Origin: G963665925 sp963676345 | GTDB lineage: Bacteria > Bacillota > Clostridia > Peptostreptococcales > Acidaminobacteraceae | Assembly (NCBI GenBank): GCA_963676345.2 | Contig: CAXXTS010000006.1 | Span: forward strand, 248,001-312,000 | DNA length: 64,000 bases | Reading direction: 5' to 3' | Part shown: positions 19,711 to 27,701 of the stretch, piece after piece | Layout: every line of letters begins with the position of its first letter | Numbering within the stretch: position 1 is the stretch's first letter | Program-made: the position numbers and the translations under genes | Notes under the pieces: model-generated | Database searches by the model: none | Seen by the model: only the letters and a program-made list of their open reading frames with translations | What the model was told of the DNA's origin: nothing

Positions 19711-20073
19711 TTAGACTGCGCGATTTTTAGAAATGATTTCGACAATTGCTTTAAGGTCTTCAACCGGGATTTCCGAATGTTCAAGATCCTTTGCGATGCT
19801 CAAATACTTCAGGTCAACTGTTTTTAGCAGTTCAGGCAGCTTTTGTCTGTCGACAATAACACCATCTACAACATCCGTATTTCCAACCATGTAATCGACA
19901 GTACAGCCTAGGACCCTTGCCAGCTTTACAAGCGTATTGATTTTAGGCTCACGCAGACCATTCTCATATCTTGAGAGCGATGCTTCTGTAATATTAGCGA
20001 GTTTCGCGAGTTGTTTTTGTGTATAGCCCATCTCAGTGCGCAGTTGTGTGATTTTTTTTCCGATTGAGTTCAT
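19711..20073 (-). CDS. XRE-family helix-turn-helix transcriptional regulator
   Basis: 120 residues. The Cro/C1-type HTH occupies residues ~6-62 (LRTEMGYTQKQLAKLANITEASLSRYENG, given here only to locate helices 2 and 3, with recognition helix TEASLSRYENG). It is followed by a short Leu/Ile/Glu-rich tail, probably for dimerisation. The ATG at 20073 follows AGGGGGC. It stands alone on the minus strand beside a repeat-rich gap. It could be a stand-alone regulator; its targets cannot be seen. No sign of a toxin partner or phage genes. Confidence 0.88.
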   Translation of the reverse strand: MNSIGKKITQLRTEMGYTQKQLAKLANITEASLSRYENGLREPKINTLVKLARVLGCTVDYMVGNTDVVDGVIVDRQKLPELLKTVDLKYLSIAKDLEHSEIPVEDLKAIVEIISKNRAV

Positions 20074-20175
20074 GATTTAGTGCCCCCTAACAACTTGTGT
20101 ATTTATATGAGTAAAATTAGCCCTATTTGTTCAGTAAATTTTCACATGGTTCACTATATTCTTGGCGTTACTAGA

Positions 20176-20405
20176 ACAATGTCATTTCAAATGTTTCGTA
20201 CTGCATGTAAAACTTACGTGAAAAATTTAGGCTAAACTCAAATTATTCATGTAAGTTGTAGGTGATGTTAGGCGTCCTTCGGACGGCTTGGTTCCAGAAA
20301 TATATCCGCGTAGCTTATGTAAATACGTGAAGAAATTTCTGAAAACAAGTCATTCCAAATGATTTGCACATCACTAACAAATTACATGAATAATTCGGGT
20401 TAAAT
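20176..20405. repeat. Cluster of three imperfect ~58-bp AT-rich repeats (direct-inverted-direct)
   Basis: Three related copies: about 20178-20235 (direct), about 20241-20295 (inverted) and 20346-20404 (direct). The second and third form a strong inverted repeat, 20241-20268 against 20368-20395 (about 23 of 28 positions pair), enclosing about 100 bp with a small CGTCC/GGACG hairpin at 20273-20285. The first and second also pair (20210-20225 with 20241-20256). The 26-bp core of the third copy (20379-20404) recurs at 58320-58345 with two differences. Confidence 0.6.
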
Positions 20406-20429
20406 TATGCAAATGGTTTACTCAGATTG

Positions 20430-20449
20430 TTTTTATTGTACAATAAAAA
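20430..20449. promoter_or_regulatory. Perfect 20-bp AT-rich palindrome
   Basis: TTTTTATTGTACAATAAAAA reads the same on both strands. No gene starts close to it. Operator or short hairpin; unassigned. Confidence 0.35.
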
Positions 20450-20548
20450 TCACCGAAGCGCAATTAATGTCGAAAAATGACGAATTTTGTTTTAATGAGA
20501 ATATAGTCGAAAAAAGTAGGTACAAAACCCTTTGTTTTATAACAAAAT

Positions 20549-20586
20549 TAGGTCTAAAGCCTCGTTCGAACGAGGCTTTAGACCTA
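20549..20586 (-). terminator. Perfect 38-bp palindrome, probable terminator of the minus-strand kinase operon
   Basis: The 19-base half (TAGGTCTAAAGCCTCGTTC on the plus strand) and its exact complement. On the minus strand it is followed by TAATTTTGTT, a moderate U tract. It lies 84 bp after the stop of the histidine kinase at 20670. Confidence 0.65.
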
Positions 20587-20669
20587 TCTATACTGAAATA
20601 GTGGGTGTTCAAATTGTATGACAAAAAAATTAATTTTTTATAGGAATGATTCATAGAATTTGTATTCAT

Positions 20670-22046
20670 TTAAACCATGGGCAGTACAATCTTAAATGAT
20701 GTTCCAGCGTGTTCCTTACTTTTTACATGAATGGAGCCCCCGTGTGATTCGATGAGTTCCTTGCAGATAGCAAGGCCAAGGCCTGTTCCCTTGCTTGAAG
20801 AATTTCTCACCTTATCAATTTTGTAAAAATGATCAAAGATATACGGCAGGTCTTCTTGTGACATACCTATTCCATCATCACGCACATAAATCAAATAGAA
20901 ATCTTCTTTAACATCTGTTGAAATCTCTATCTTGCTTCGTGTAAACTTGAGTGCATTGTCAATGAGGTTATCTAGAACCTGTCCTATGCGATGTGGGTCT
21001 ACGAAAAGTTTACCGGGTTTGAGGGGGCGTTTGACATCAAAGCGAATTGGCCCGTCCCGAAGCTCACTTTCTCTGGCAGAGAGTATTTCTTCAAGAAGCA
21101 TATCTGCATCGACCTGAACGGAGTCGATCTTAAATTCGCCCAGTTCCATTTTTGAGAAGATAAACAAATCATCTATTAGATGGTTCAGGCGGTTGCTTTT
21201 GTCCCAAATAACCTTTAAGTATCTCTGATAAGTCACTTCATCTGTAACCAGTCCGTCTTGCAGTCCCTCGACATAGCCTTTGATAGAAGTGAGGGGGGTT
21301 TTTAGGTCGTGGGAGATACTTGCAATCAACTGGCGCCTTGATTTCTCATATTGGGCTTGCTTTGTCAGCGAACTGCGAAGTTTAAGACGCATGTAGTCAA
21401 ACTCCTGACAGAGCTTACCGAATTCATCATCCCGACTATAGTTCATTTGGAATTCAAGGTCGCCGGCTGCGATACGTTCTGCAGCGTAATTGAGTTCGCG
21501 AAGCGGATTCAAAATACCATCGGCAAGAATCTTGGATAAGATGAAAATGAGTGTGATAATTGTAAGAATGAAAATGACAATCATAATGACAGGCAGATAG
21601 ACGAGCAGATTAAAAGCGCGCTGGAGACTGATTTCTGGTTCAAGCACCAGCGTTCCTGTATAAACACCATCAATATAGACATCCATATCAAAAGTCTCAA
21701 GGGAATCATCGTTTCCCGTAAACTCAGAGAGTGCCTTTCCCTCAAGCAAGTGGGTGCTGTCATAAATAACCGTCCGCTGCGTGTCTGCAAAAATTGCACG
21801 GTGGAAGGTGTCACTAAGAAGTGGAGAAAGCGCCCGGTCCATGCCATTATCTGTGTAAATCAAATCGTAGTTTTCACTGAATGTATCGAGTAGAATTTCG
21901 GCTTGTCCGCTTAGACTTTCCAGGTTCTCTTGCAGGGGTCCACCAAAAAAACTGCTGTTTACAATAAACAGCGATAAAAACACGATCATAAAGGGCACAA
22001 TTAGAAGAGATAGGAAGGATAGGATGATGCGGGCCCTGATTCCCAT
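20670..22046 (-). CDS. Sensor histidine kinase (VanS-like architecture)
   Basis: 458 residues: helix 1 (about 8-30), an extracytoplasmic loop of about 120 residues, helix 2 (about 155-180), HAMP, phosphoacceptor SISHDLKTPLTS (His near residue 248), N box NLIDNALKF, G boxes DDGIGM and GTGLGLAI. The ATG at 22046 was chosen because GGAGG is nine bases upstream; a TTG at 22052 is too close to that site. It begins two bases after the response regulator's stop, so the two are translationally linked. The position near sanA-, ddl- and murF-like genes suggests a cell-wall signal; this is inference. Confidence 0.92.
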   Translation of the reverse strand: MGIRARIILSFLSLLIVPFMIVFLSLFIVNSSFFGGPLQENLESLSGQAEILLDTFSENYDLIYTDNGMDRALSPLLSDTFHRAIFADTQRTVIYDSTHLLEGKALSEFTGNDDSLETFDMDVYIDGVYTGTLVLEPEISLQRAFNLLVYLPVIMIVIFILTIITLIFILSKILADGILNPLRELNYAAERIAAGDLEFQMNYSRDDEFGKLCQEFDYMRLKLRSSLTKQAQYEKSRRQLIASISHDLKTPLTSIKGYVEGLQDGLVTDEVTYQRYLKVIWDKSNRLNHLIDDLFIFSKMELGEFKIDSVQVDADMLLEEILSARESELRDGPIRFDVKRPLKPGKLFVDPHRIGQVLDNLIDNALKFTRSKIEISTDVKEDFYLIYVRDDGIGMSQEDLPYIFDHFYKIDKVRNSSSKGTGLGLAICKELIESHGGSIHVKSKEHAGTSFKIVLPMV

Positions 22047-22048
22047 AA

Positions 22049-22747
22049 TCAATTGCCTCCCTTGAACTTATACCCAATCCCCCAAACCGTTTCTATATAA
22101 ACAGGATGAGAAGGATCGCTCTCAATTTTTTCTCTGATTTTCCGAACGTGAACGGTCACAGTGTTAATATCACCGTATTCGTTGAATCCCCAAACATTTT
22201 CAAAGATTTTTTCGCGTGAAAGCGCTTGATTCATGTTTAGAGCCAAGTAATGGAGAATTTCAAATTCTTTGACAGAAAAGGGAACCGTCTCGCCGCGCAC
22301 TTTAACAATATGTGCTGAAGGGTCAATTTCAATATCCCCAAATTTTAGCGTGTCAGTCTTCTTTGCTTGCCCAGAAAGTTCGTTGAATCGGCGTAGCTGT
22401 GACTGGACCCGTGCTATGACCTCGCGTGGACTGAAAGGTTTGGTGACGTAGTCATCTGCGCCAAGTCCAAGACCAAGAATTTTATCTGAATCTTCTTTTT
22501 TTGCAGTCAACATAAGAATAGGAATATTTGAAGCGCTTCGTATGCGGCGACAAAGTTCCAGCCCGTCCATAACGGGCATCATAATATCGAGAATAGCCAT
22601 GTCGGGCTTATTTTTATTAAAAAGAGAGAGTGCTTCTTCGCCATTATGGGCAACGAGAACCTCATAACCGGTTGCTTTTAAATAGTCCCGTAGCAGTTCA
22701 GCAATTTCTTTTTCATCATCTACGACTAAAATGGTGTATTTATCCAT
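22049..22747 (-). CDS. OmpR/PhoB-family response regulator (VanR-like)
   Basis: 232 residues: receiver with VVDDE, phospho-acceptor Asp in MAILDIMMPVMDG, LTAK and TKPFSPREV; then a winged helix with IFENVWGF and TVHVRKIREKIE. TAGGAGGA precedes the ATG. A plausible promoter on the minus strand is TTGAAA-17-TATGGT (22811-22783). VanR and PhoB-group regulators share this pattern, so the name VanR is not justified by sequence alone. It is divergent from the SanA-like gene, with 143 bp between. Confidence 0.92.
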   Translation of the reverse strand: MDKYTILVVDDEKEIAELLRDYLKATGYEVLVAHNGEEALSLFNKNKPDMAILDIMMPVMDGLELCRRIRSASNIPILMLTAKKEDSDKILGLGLGADDYVTKPFSPREVIARVQSQLRRFNELSGQAKKTDTLKFGDIEIDPSAHIVKVRGETVPFSVKEFEILHYLALNMNQALSREKIFENVWGFNEYGDINTVTVHVRKIREKIESDPSHPVYIETVWGIGYKFKGGN

Positions 22748-22782
22748 AATTTCCTCCTAGTCTATCATCATGATGTAATAAT

Positions 22783-22811
22783 ACCATAGATTGGTAAAAA
22801 AATAGTTTCAA
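22783..22811 (-). promoter_or_regulatory. Candidate promoter of the VanRS-like pair
   Basis: On the minus strand TTGAAA (22811-22806) and TATGGT (22788-22783) are separated by 17 bases. The -10 match is only moderate. Confidence 0.4.
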
Positions 22812-22890
22812 ATTAGTGAGTTGTGACCTTAGCCTCTTGTAGAGAAGCGTGATAGCGTGTATTCTATCTACGGGGAAGTGATATGACACT

Positions 22891-23556
22891 ATGCGTTTAC
22901 TTATAAAAGGGTTAAAAATGATAGGAATACTTGCTGTGACGGTGATGCTTATTTGTGTAGGCATAGATCAATTTGTAGCACTTTCAGCAAGTCGATATAT
23001 AGACAAAGAGGATATGCCAAAGGCAGATGTGATTTTAGTGCTGGGGGCGCATGTTACGCCTAAAAAGGAGCCAAGTGCCATGTTGGCAGAGCGGCTTGAT
23101 GCAGCCATAGAAGCTTTTGAAAAGGGCCTGGCTTCAAAGATCCTTGTAAGTGGAGACCATGATTCCATTTATTACAATGAGGTAGGCGTTATGAAGGCCT
23201 ATTTGGTTGAAAAGGGTATTCCAGAAAGCCAAATTGTGATGGATCATGCAGGATTTAGCACCTATGAGTCCATGGTGCGTGCCAAGGCGATTTTCGGTGT
23301 AGAGCGACTGATCATTTCTACGCAGGGCTATCATCTAAAGCGCGCAGTTTATACGGCACGTGCGCTTGGAATGGAAGGATACGGCATAAAGGCAGACAAG
23401 AACTACGAGCTTTACGCCATGAAGTATAGACCAAGAGAGTTTCTTGCACGCATTAAGGATTTTGTTTATGTGCACATTATGAGACCTGAACCTACATATC
23501 TGGGAGAACCTATTTCTATACAAGATGGTCAAGAGGTATCCACGGGGTTAATGTAG
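22891..23556 (+). CDS. SanA/YdcF-like DUF218 membrane-anchored protein
   Basis: 221 residues with one N-terminal membrane helix (about 8-30) and a DUF218 domain: DVILVLGAHV, LAERLDAAIEAFEKG, ILVSGDH, the ST-rich STYESM and ISTQGYHLKRAVYTAR. In enterobacteria SanA affects envelope permeability to vancomycin, while YdcF-type proteins of the same fold have diverse or unknown activities. It diverges from a VanRS-like pair and converges on ddl. GGGAAG is 13 bases before the ATG, a slightly long spacing, and no better start is visible. Confidence 0.85.
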   Translation: MRLLIKGLKMIGILAVTVMLICVGIDQFVALSASRYIDKEDMPKADVILVLGAHVTPKKEPSAMLAERLDAAIEAFEKGLASKILVSGDHDSIYYNEVGVMKAYLVEKGIPESQIVMDHAGFSTYESMVRAKAIFGVERLIISTQGYHLKRAVYTARALGMEGYGIKADKNYELYAMKYRPREFLARIKDFVYVHIMRPEPTYLGEPISIQDGQEVSTGLM

Positions 23557-23615
23557 ACAGGCTATAAGTCAAAAGAAAGTCCTGTTTAATCTTCACTATA
23601 TTATAAAAAATTGTA

Positions 23616-23759
23616 AAAAGGGCTGTTGCAGAATGACTTTTGTTGGAAAATCATTGCGTGACGCTCTTTTCTATTTTTTGTTTAATGGTTTTGGGACCTG
23701 ATTTCAAAATATGCTCTTTATAATAAAAAGAGACTGTCGTTTGCGACAGCCCCTTTTAG
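23616..23759. repeat. About 144-bp segment with AGGGCTGTTGCA-type inverted ends
   Basis: The left end AAAAGGGCTGTTGCAG (from 23616) and right end TTGCGACAGCCCCTTTT (to 23757) are imperfect inverted repeats around AT-rich DNA with no open frame. The right end holds a compact terminator. It may be a small mobile element (MITE-like) or just two terminators. Confidence 0.4.
23724..23753 (-). terminator. Intrinsic terminator of the ddl operon (minus strand)
   Basis: On the minus strand GGCTGTCG (23751-23744) pairs with CGACAGTC (23739-23732), with a CAAA loop. It is followed by TCTTTTTATT. It may also act on the plus strand for the SanA-like gene. Confidence 0.75.
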
Positions 23760-23772
23760 TGGTCATTAGAAA

Positions 23773-24966
23773 TTATCCTTTACTGCCCTTGCTCCCGCCT
23801 AAGTTTGCACTTGCCAGAATGTTGCTCTCATTAGAGAATTGCAGTCTTGATTTTCTGCGTTCTTTTCTAAAACCGAGTTCAATCAATTCTTCAAGGAGCT
23901 GTTCGTAAGATTTTCCAGCCTCTTTCCAGAGGTAAAATGCAAGTGATCCGGGAATGGTATTGAGTTCATTAAGGTAGATGGAATCATCAGCCTTATCAAT
24001 AATAAAGTCCAGTCGTGTAACCCCACTGGCGTCCACAGCAAGAAATGCTTTTTTGGCTATAGTTTCAATTGATTCACGCATAGCGTCGGAAATGTCAGCA
24101 GGCAAGATACGGCTGAGCGATGCCATACCGCTGTCTTTAGAACCACTGTCCTTTGTGCCCCCTCCGCTGTATTTATCTTCATAGGAGAGAAACTCACTGG
24201 AGGAGAGTGGACGTTCACAGGCTGAAACTTCCACACCTTCGCAGTCGCCCAGTACAGAAATGTTGATTTCCATCAGGTCTTTGACCATGCGTTCAACGAG
24301 AATGCGGTTGGTAAAGCTCCTGCAGAAATGGACGGCTTCAACAAAGGCGTCGGGGTCATGTGCAACGGAGACACCAACGCTTGAACCCATATTAGCCGGC
24401 TTGACAATCACTGGGTAACCTATTCGATTTAGGACATCTCTCTTAAGCCCTTCAGCGTCTCTGAGCCAGTCGTCTGAGGTAAACCAGACACCTTCTATTA
24501 CCGGAATGTCATTGGCCATCAGGACATGCTTGCAGACCGTCTTATCCATGGTCATTGAAGCGGCAAGTACATCGCACCCAATATAGGGCAGGCCAGTCAT
24601 TTCAAAAATGCCTTGAATGGTGCCATCTTCGCCGTAGGTTCCATGAATGATTGGGAACGCAATGTCCAGACGCTCGATTTGGGGCATACCCAGGCGCTTT
24701 ACAGGGTTTGGAATCAGAACGACATCCCGACCTTGTCTAACCATGTTTACCTTGGTGCACTGACTGAGTAGATCAGGCAAGTTCTTATAGTTTTCAATAT
24801 CCTTAAGGGCACTTCCTGTATACCAGTCCCCGTCTTTTCCTATGTAAACGGGCACGATATTATAATGCTCTAAATGCTTTAGATGCGTCATAGCCTGAAC
24901 GGCTGTTATGACAGAGACTTCATGTTCAACGGACTGACTGCCGAAAAATACGCCTATATTAATCAT
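23773..24966 (-). CDS. ddl: D-alanine-D-alanine ligase (ATP-grasp)
   Basis: 397 residues. N-terminal GVFFGSQSVEHEVSVITA, then PIIHGTYGEDGTIQGIFEM, PYIGCDVLAASMTMDK, VKPANMGSSVGVS, the omega-loop region SYEDKYSGGG and the metal-binding end RLDFIID...LNELNTIPGS. It joins two D-Ala to make the dipeptide used by MurF. The loop after EDKY has a Gly/Ser/Lys/Asp-rich insert (GGGTKDSGSKDSG), and the C-terminus carries about 40 extra residues, so it is longer than the usual 300-370. The Tyr-Glu-Asp-Lys-Tyr context fits D-Ala rather than D-Lac use, but D-Ser cannot be excluded. Last gene of a three-gene operon. Confidence 0.9.
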   Translation of the reverse strand: MINIGVFFGSQSVEHEVSVITAVQAMTHLKHLEHYNIVPVYIGKDGDWYTGSALKDIENYKNLPDLLSQCTKVNMVRQGRDVVLIPNPVKRLGMPQIERLDIAFPIIHGTYGEDGTIQGIFEMTGLPYIGCDVLAASMTMDKTVCKHVLMANDIPVIEGVWFTSDDWLRDAEGLKRDVLNRIGYPVIVKPANMGSSVGVSVAHDPDAFVEAVHFCRSFTNRILVERMVKDLMEINISVLGDCEGVEVSACERPLSSSEFLSYEDKYSGGGTKDSGSKDSGMASLSRILPADISDAMRESIETIAKKAFLAVDASGVTRLDFIIDKADDSIYLNELNTIPGSLAFYLWKEAGKSYEQLLEELIELGFRKERRKSRLQFSNESNILASANLGGSKGSKG

Positions 24967-24980
24967 CTGTAGCCTCCTAA

Positions 24981-26591
24981 CTATTCGTTAAATGCATCTG
25001 GCAGATCATTTTCGATAAGCATAACATCATCCGCTTCCATAATGGACTCGAGATGGTTATAGCCTTCAATAAATGTATCTGCAATATAAAGGTTCTCTTT
25101 CTCAAAACCAGCTTCGTCAAGACCTGCCTGAATGGGGGCCGTCTGTTTTTTGCCTACGAGAACAGCATAGTCACAGGCCTGTGCAATATAGGTTCCAAAT
25201 GCCTTGTTAAGCACATCCTGCTCACTGCCAAGTTCTATCATGCCTGGTGTTATGATGCATTTTTTATGCCCCTGCATTGCGCTGAGGACTTCCAGTGCGT
25301 TTTTAGAGCCAACGGGATTGGCGTTAAAGGCGTCGTCAATAATGACCTGCCCTTTGCGGCCCTTTCTAAGCGAAAGTCTGTGCTCTGTTGGCTTAATGTC
25401 TGAAAGACTCGACATGATTCTAAACATATCTGCACCCAGTTCGTTTGAAACAGCCAGTGCGCAAAGCACATTGCTGACATTGTGTGCCCCAAGCAGGTGG
25501 GTGTTTGCACGCAGGGTAATGGATGACGGGAAGTTCAGGTCGAAGCTCGTCCCATCGCCACTGATGGTCATGTTTGTGCTCAGGTAGCATTTTTCAGCAC
25601 CCGAACAAGCATACGTATCTACGCCGAAACCAATATATTCAATGTCTGAGCGTCTTTCAAGATGTCTTATTTTCTCATCGGTCATATTCACAAAAGCCTT
25701 GCCGCCGGGCTTGATGCCAGAAAAGAGTTCCCCTTTTGTTTTTGCAATGTTTTCAATGCTTCCAAAGGTCTCAAGATGCTGAGGGCCTATTGATGTAATG
25801 ATGCCGAAATCAGGACTCACAAGATCGCATATTTCCTTTATATCACCGGGTTCCCGTGCACCCATTTCAACAATGAATACCTGGTGAGTCGGCTTCATCT
25901 GTTCACGGATGGTACGTATAACCCCCATGAGGGTATTGTAGCTTGCAGGCGTTGCAAGAACGTTAAAATCTCTGCTGAGTGTATCGCGTATGACATTTTT
26001 AGTACTCGTTTTACCGTAGCTTCCAGTTATACCTATAATAATCCGATTTGGATTTTCATTGAGTATACGTTTTGCATCATTGTAATACCACTGATTGATA
26101 GCCTTTTCTATTGGCGTATTCAAAAGCTTTGCCAGCATGACAACTGCAAAAGAGGCCACCGTTAGACCGTAGCATATCAGCCCGTCAAATGGCGCGGGTA
26201 TGTAAACCAGTGAAAGCATCAAAATAAGACTAACCAGGCCTGTTGTGGCTACCAGACGCTTAACACGTGGTGTATAGACCAGCTTTTTTTTCACATCACG
26301 AACCGAAATAAGAAGCCTGTGTCCGAGTACTGCAAGTAGAATAAAAACAAGACTCAAAGTGGCAAGTAGGCTGTGCAGTGTGTTTTGGCTATAGACAGTA
26401 CAGGTGTAAAAAAGTATGCCAAATAGCATTAAGTTGTCACTGCCCTTTATAAATCGGTTATTAGGGCCTTTTAGCCATCTGAAGTAGCGTTTATTTCTAT
26501 AACTGCTTTGCTGGAACATATGCAAGTCAAATTGAAGCTTATAGACCATATAAATGAATGTAATAATCAGAAGAAGATGTTTTAGAGTCAT
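24981..26591 (-). CDS. MurF-like Mur ligase with an N-terminal membrane domain
   Basis: 536 residues. Residues 1-170 hold about five to six hydrophobic helices, and the canonical MurF substrate-binding domain is missing. From ~190 on comes the Mur ligase centre: P-loop IGITGSYGKTSTKN, VEMGAREPGDI, TSIGPQHLETFGS; then the C-terminal part with TEHRLSLR, IIDDAFNANPVGS and TPGMIELGS. The MurF-typical DDAYNANP motif (here DDAFNANP) points to addition of D-Ala-D-Ala to the tripeptide. It ends just before ddl and overlaps the upstream hydrolase by ATGA. The membrane part might place the ligase near lipid-linked precursors; this is inference. Confidence 0.85.
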   Translation of the reverse strand: MTLKHLLLIITFIYMVYKLQFDLHMFQQSSYRNKRYFRWLKGPNNRFIKGSDNLMLFGILFYTCTVYSQNTLHSLLATLSLVFILLAVLGHRLLISVRDVKKKLVYTPRVKRLVATTGLVSLILMLSLVYIPAPFDGLICYGLTVASFAVVMLAKLLNTPIEKAINQWYYNDAKRILNENPNRIIIGITGSYGKTSTKNVIRDTLSRDFNVLATPASYNTLMGVIRTIREQMKPTHQVFIVEMGAREPGDIKEICDLVSPDFGIITSIGPQHLETFGSIENIAKTKGELFSGIKPGGKAFVNMTDEKIRHLERRSDIEYIGFGVDTYACSGAEKCYLSTNMTISGDGTSFDLNFPSSITLRANTHLLGAHNVSNVLCALAVSNELGADMFRIMSSLSDIKPTEHRLSLRKGRKGQVIIDDAFNANPVGSKNALEVLSAMQGHKKCIITPGMIELGSEQDVLNKAFGTYIAQACDYAVLVGKKQTAPIQAGLDEAGFEKENLYIADTFIEGYNHLESIMEADDVMLIENDLPDAFNE

Positions 26592-27352
26592 TGTGCATCC
26601 TCCTCAATAAAGCTGTTAACAATGGCCTTGAATTTACCAGGCTGTTCAAGATAGCTGTAATGCCCTGCGTTATCAAGGACAATCAGTGCAGCACCAGGAA
26701 TTTTTTCTTCCATGATTCGAGCGTCAGCTACAGGGGTAGCCGTATCATTTTCCCCCCATATGAGTAGACTCGGTGCCGTAATAGCAGGCATCAAGTGCTG
26801 GAGGTCATCATTGACCACTTTTGAAAGCACGGCGCGCATGGTTTCAGAAGCACTCTTATAGTCTGAAGACCCTGCATGTTTTTTATAGGCTTCAATAATG
26901 TCACCAAAAAGGAAATCCACACCGGGAATACGCTGAACAAAGCGCATAAATTTATAGAAATAGACACGCAGATAATAGTCAGTGCCCCGTGTGGGCTTCA
27001 CACCTGCTGCATCAATCAGTACAATTTTATGTGTTCGCATTCTCGAACCGAGTATGATGGAAATACGCCCACCAAATGAATGCCCCATCAAAATTGGATT
27101 TTCTATCTGCATTTTTTCAAGGAAGGCCTGAGTCATGTCTGCATAATCATAAACTGACCAAATTTTATCTGGTTCTTCAGAAAGTCCAAAACCTGGAAAG
27201 TCAAGTGTATAAACTTTAAACCGGTCTTTTAGAAAAGATAAAACAGAGTCAAATGAACGAAGACTTGTGCCCCATCCGTGGAGTAAAACCACAGGATGTC
27301 CTTCTCCATGCGTTTCATAATGAACGTTTATTCCATTAATTCTTATATTCAT
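26588..27352 (-). CDS. Alpha/beta hydrolase
   Basis: 254 residues with the alpha/beta hydrolase fold: oxyanion region LLHGWGTS, nucleophile elbow GHSFGG (Ser near residue 93), acid in WGENDTATP and His in NAGHYSYLEQP. A cap region lies at about residues 130-190. No signal peptide, so cytoplasmic. It is the first gene of a hydrolase-murF-ddl operon; its stop overlaps the next start (ATGA). The substrate is unknown; the pairing with peptidoglycan genes hints at a lipid- or wall-related ester or amide, but this is a guess. The ATG follows GAGAGG. Confidence 0.88.
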   Translation of the reverse strand: MNIRINGINVHYETHGEGHPVVLLHGWGTSLRSFDSVLSFLKDRFKVYTLDFPGFGLSEEPDKIWSVYDYADMTQAFLEKMQIENPILMGHSFGGRISIILGSRMRTHKIVLIDAAGVKPTRGTDYYLRVYFYKFMRFVQRIPGVDFLFGDIIEAYKKHAGSSDYKSASETMRAVLSKVVNDDLQHLMPAITAPSLLIWGENDTATPVADARIMEEKIPGAALIVLDNAGHYSYLEQPGKFKAIVNSFIEEDAQ

Positions 27353-27501
27353 AGTTGCCTCTCAAATAACACCCGAAATCGCGGGTTTTAGTAGTAATTC
27401 GTCTCAAATTAGTTTATCATAAAGGGGAATGCAATACTAGATAATGCAATGGGTATATCCAGATTGTAAATTCGGCGATATGCATTTTGATAAAAAAGTC
27501 C

Positions 27502-27530
27502 TTGACGGGCATGTGGCGAGCGGATATACT
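27502..27530 (+). promoter_or_regulatory. Strong sigma-A type promoter of pyrG
   Basis: TTGACG (27502-27507), a 17-base spacer and TATACT (27525-27530). Start of transcription expected near 27537, giving a leader of about 165 nucleotides. Confidence 0.75.
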
Positions 27531-27536
27531 GTATCA

Positions 27537-27701
27537 GTATTTTATTTTTAATAAAACGCACCCGGAAAGAGGGTGCCTGCCCACCTGATCTCTTTATCAG
27601 CTGGACATCAATAGAGTTTAAGGAAAAGTGAGCAGGTCATCCTTATGGGTGATCTCTCACTCTTTTTTTTGAAAAATACAGTTATTGGAAAGGGGTTAAA
27701 C
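27537..27701 (+). promoter_or_regulatory. Attenuator-like pyrG leader with three stem-loops
   Basis: Hairpin 1: GCACCC (27558-27563) with GGGTGC (27571-27576). Hairpin 2: 27581-27589 with 27595-27603 (CCACCTGAT and ATCAGCTGG, one mismatch). Hairpin 3: 27628-27660 followed by a T run at 27661-27670, an intrinsic terminator just 31 bp before the pyrG start. A terminator between promoter and gene implies transcription attenuation. pyrG of Bacillus subtilis is controlled this way through reiterative G addition at a GGG start; no such GGG is seen at the predicted start here. Confidence 0.65.
27628..27670 (+). terminator. Leader terminator (attenuator) upstream of pyrG
   Basis: Stem GTGAG(C)AGGTCATCC against GGGTGATCTCTCAC with G-U pairs and one bulge, then TCTTTTTTTT. 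It lies between a good promoter and the gene. Confidence 0.75.

Noticed and set aside
20407..20601. 64-codon open frame on the plus strand
   Set aside because: It has no ribosome site, spans a perfect palindrome and ends inside the terminator palindrome at 20549-20586.
23773..27352. Considered as a glycopeptide-resistance (van) cluster
   Set aside because: There is no vanH, vanX or racemase-like gene, and the ligase motif fits an ordinary D-Ala-D-Ala ligase.
27645..27701. Upstream extension of pyrG beginning MGDLSLFF
   Set aside because: It would translate through the leader terminator; the ATG at 27702 has the ribosome site and the conserved N-terminus.
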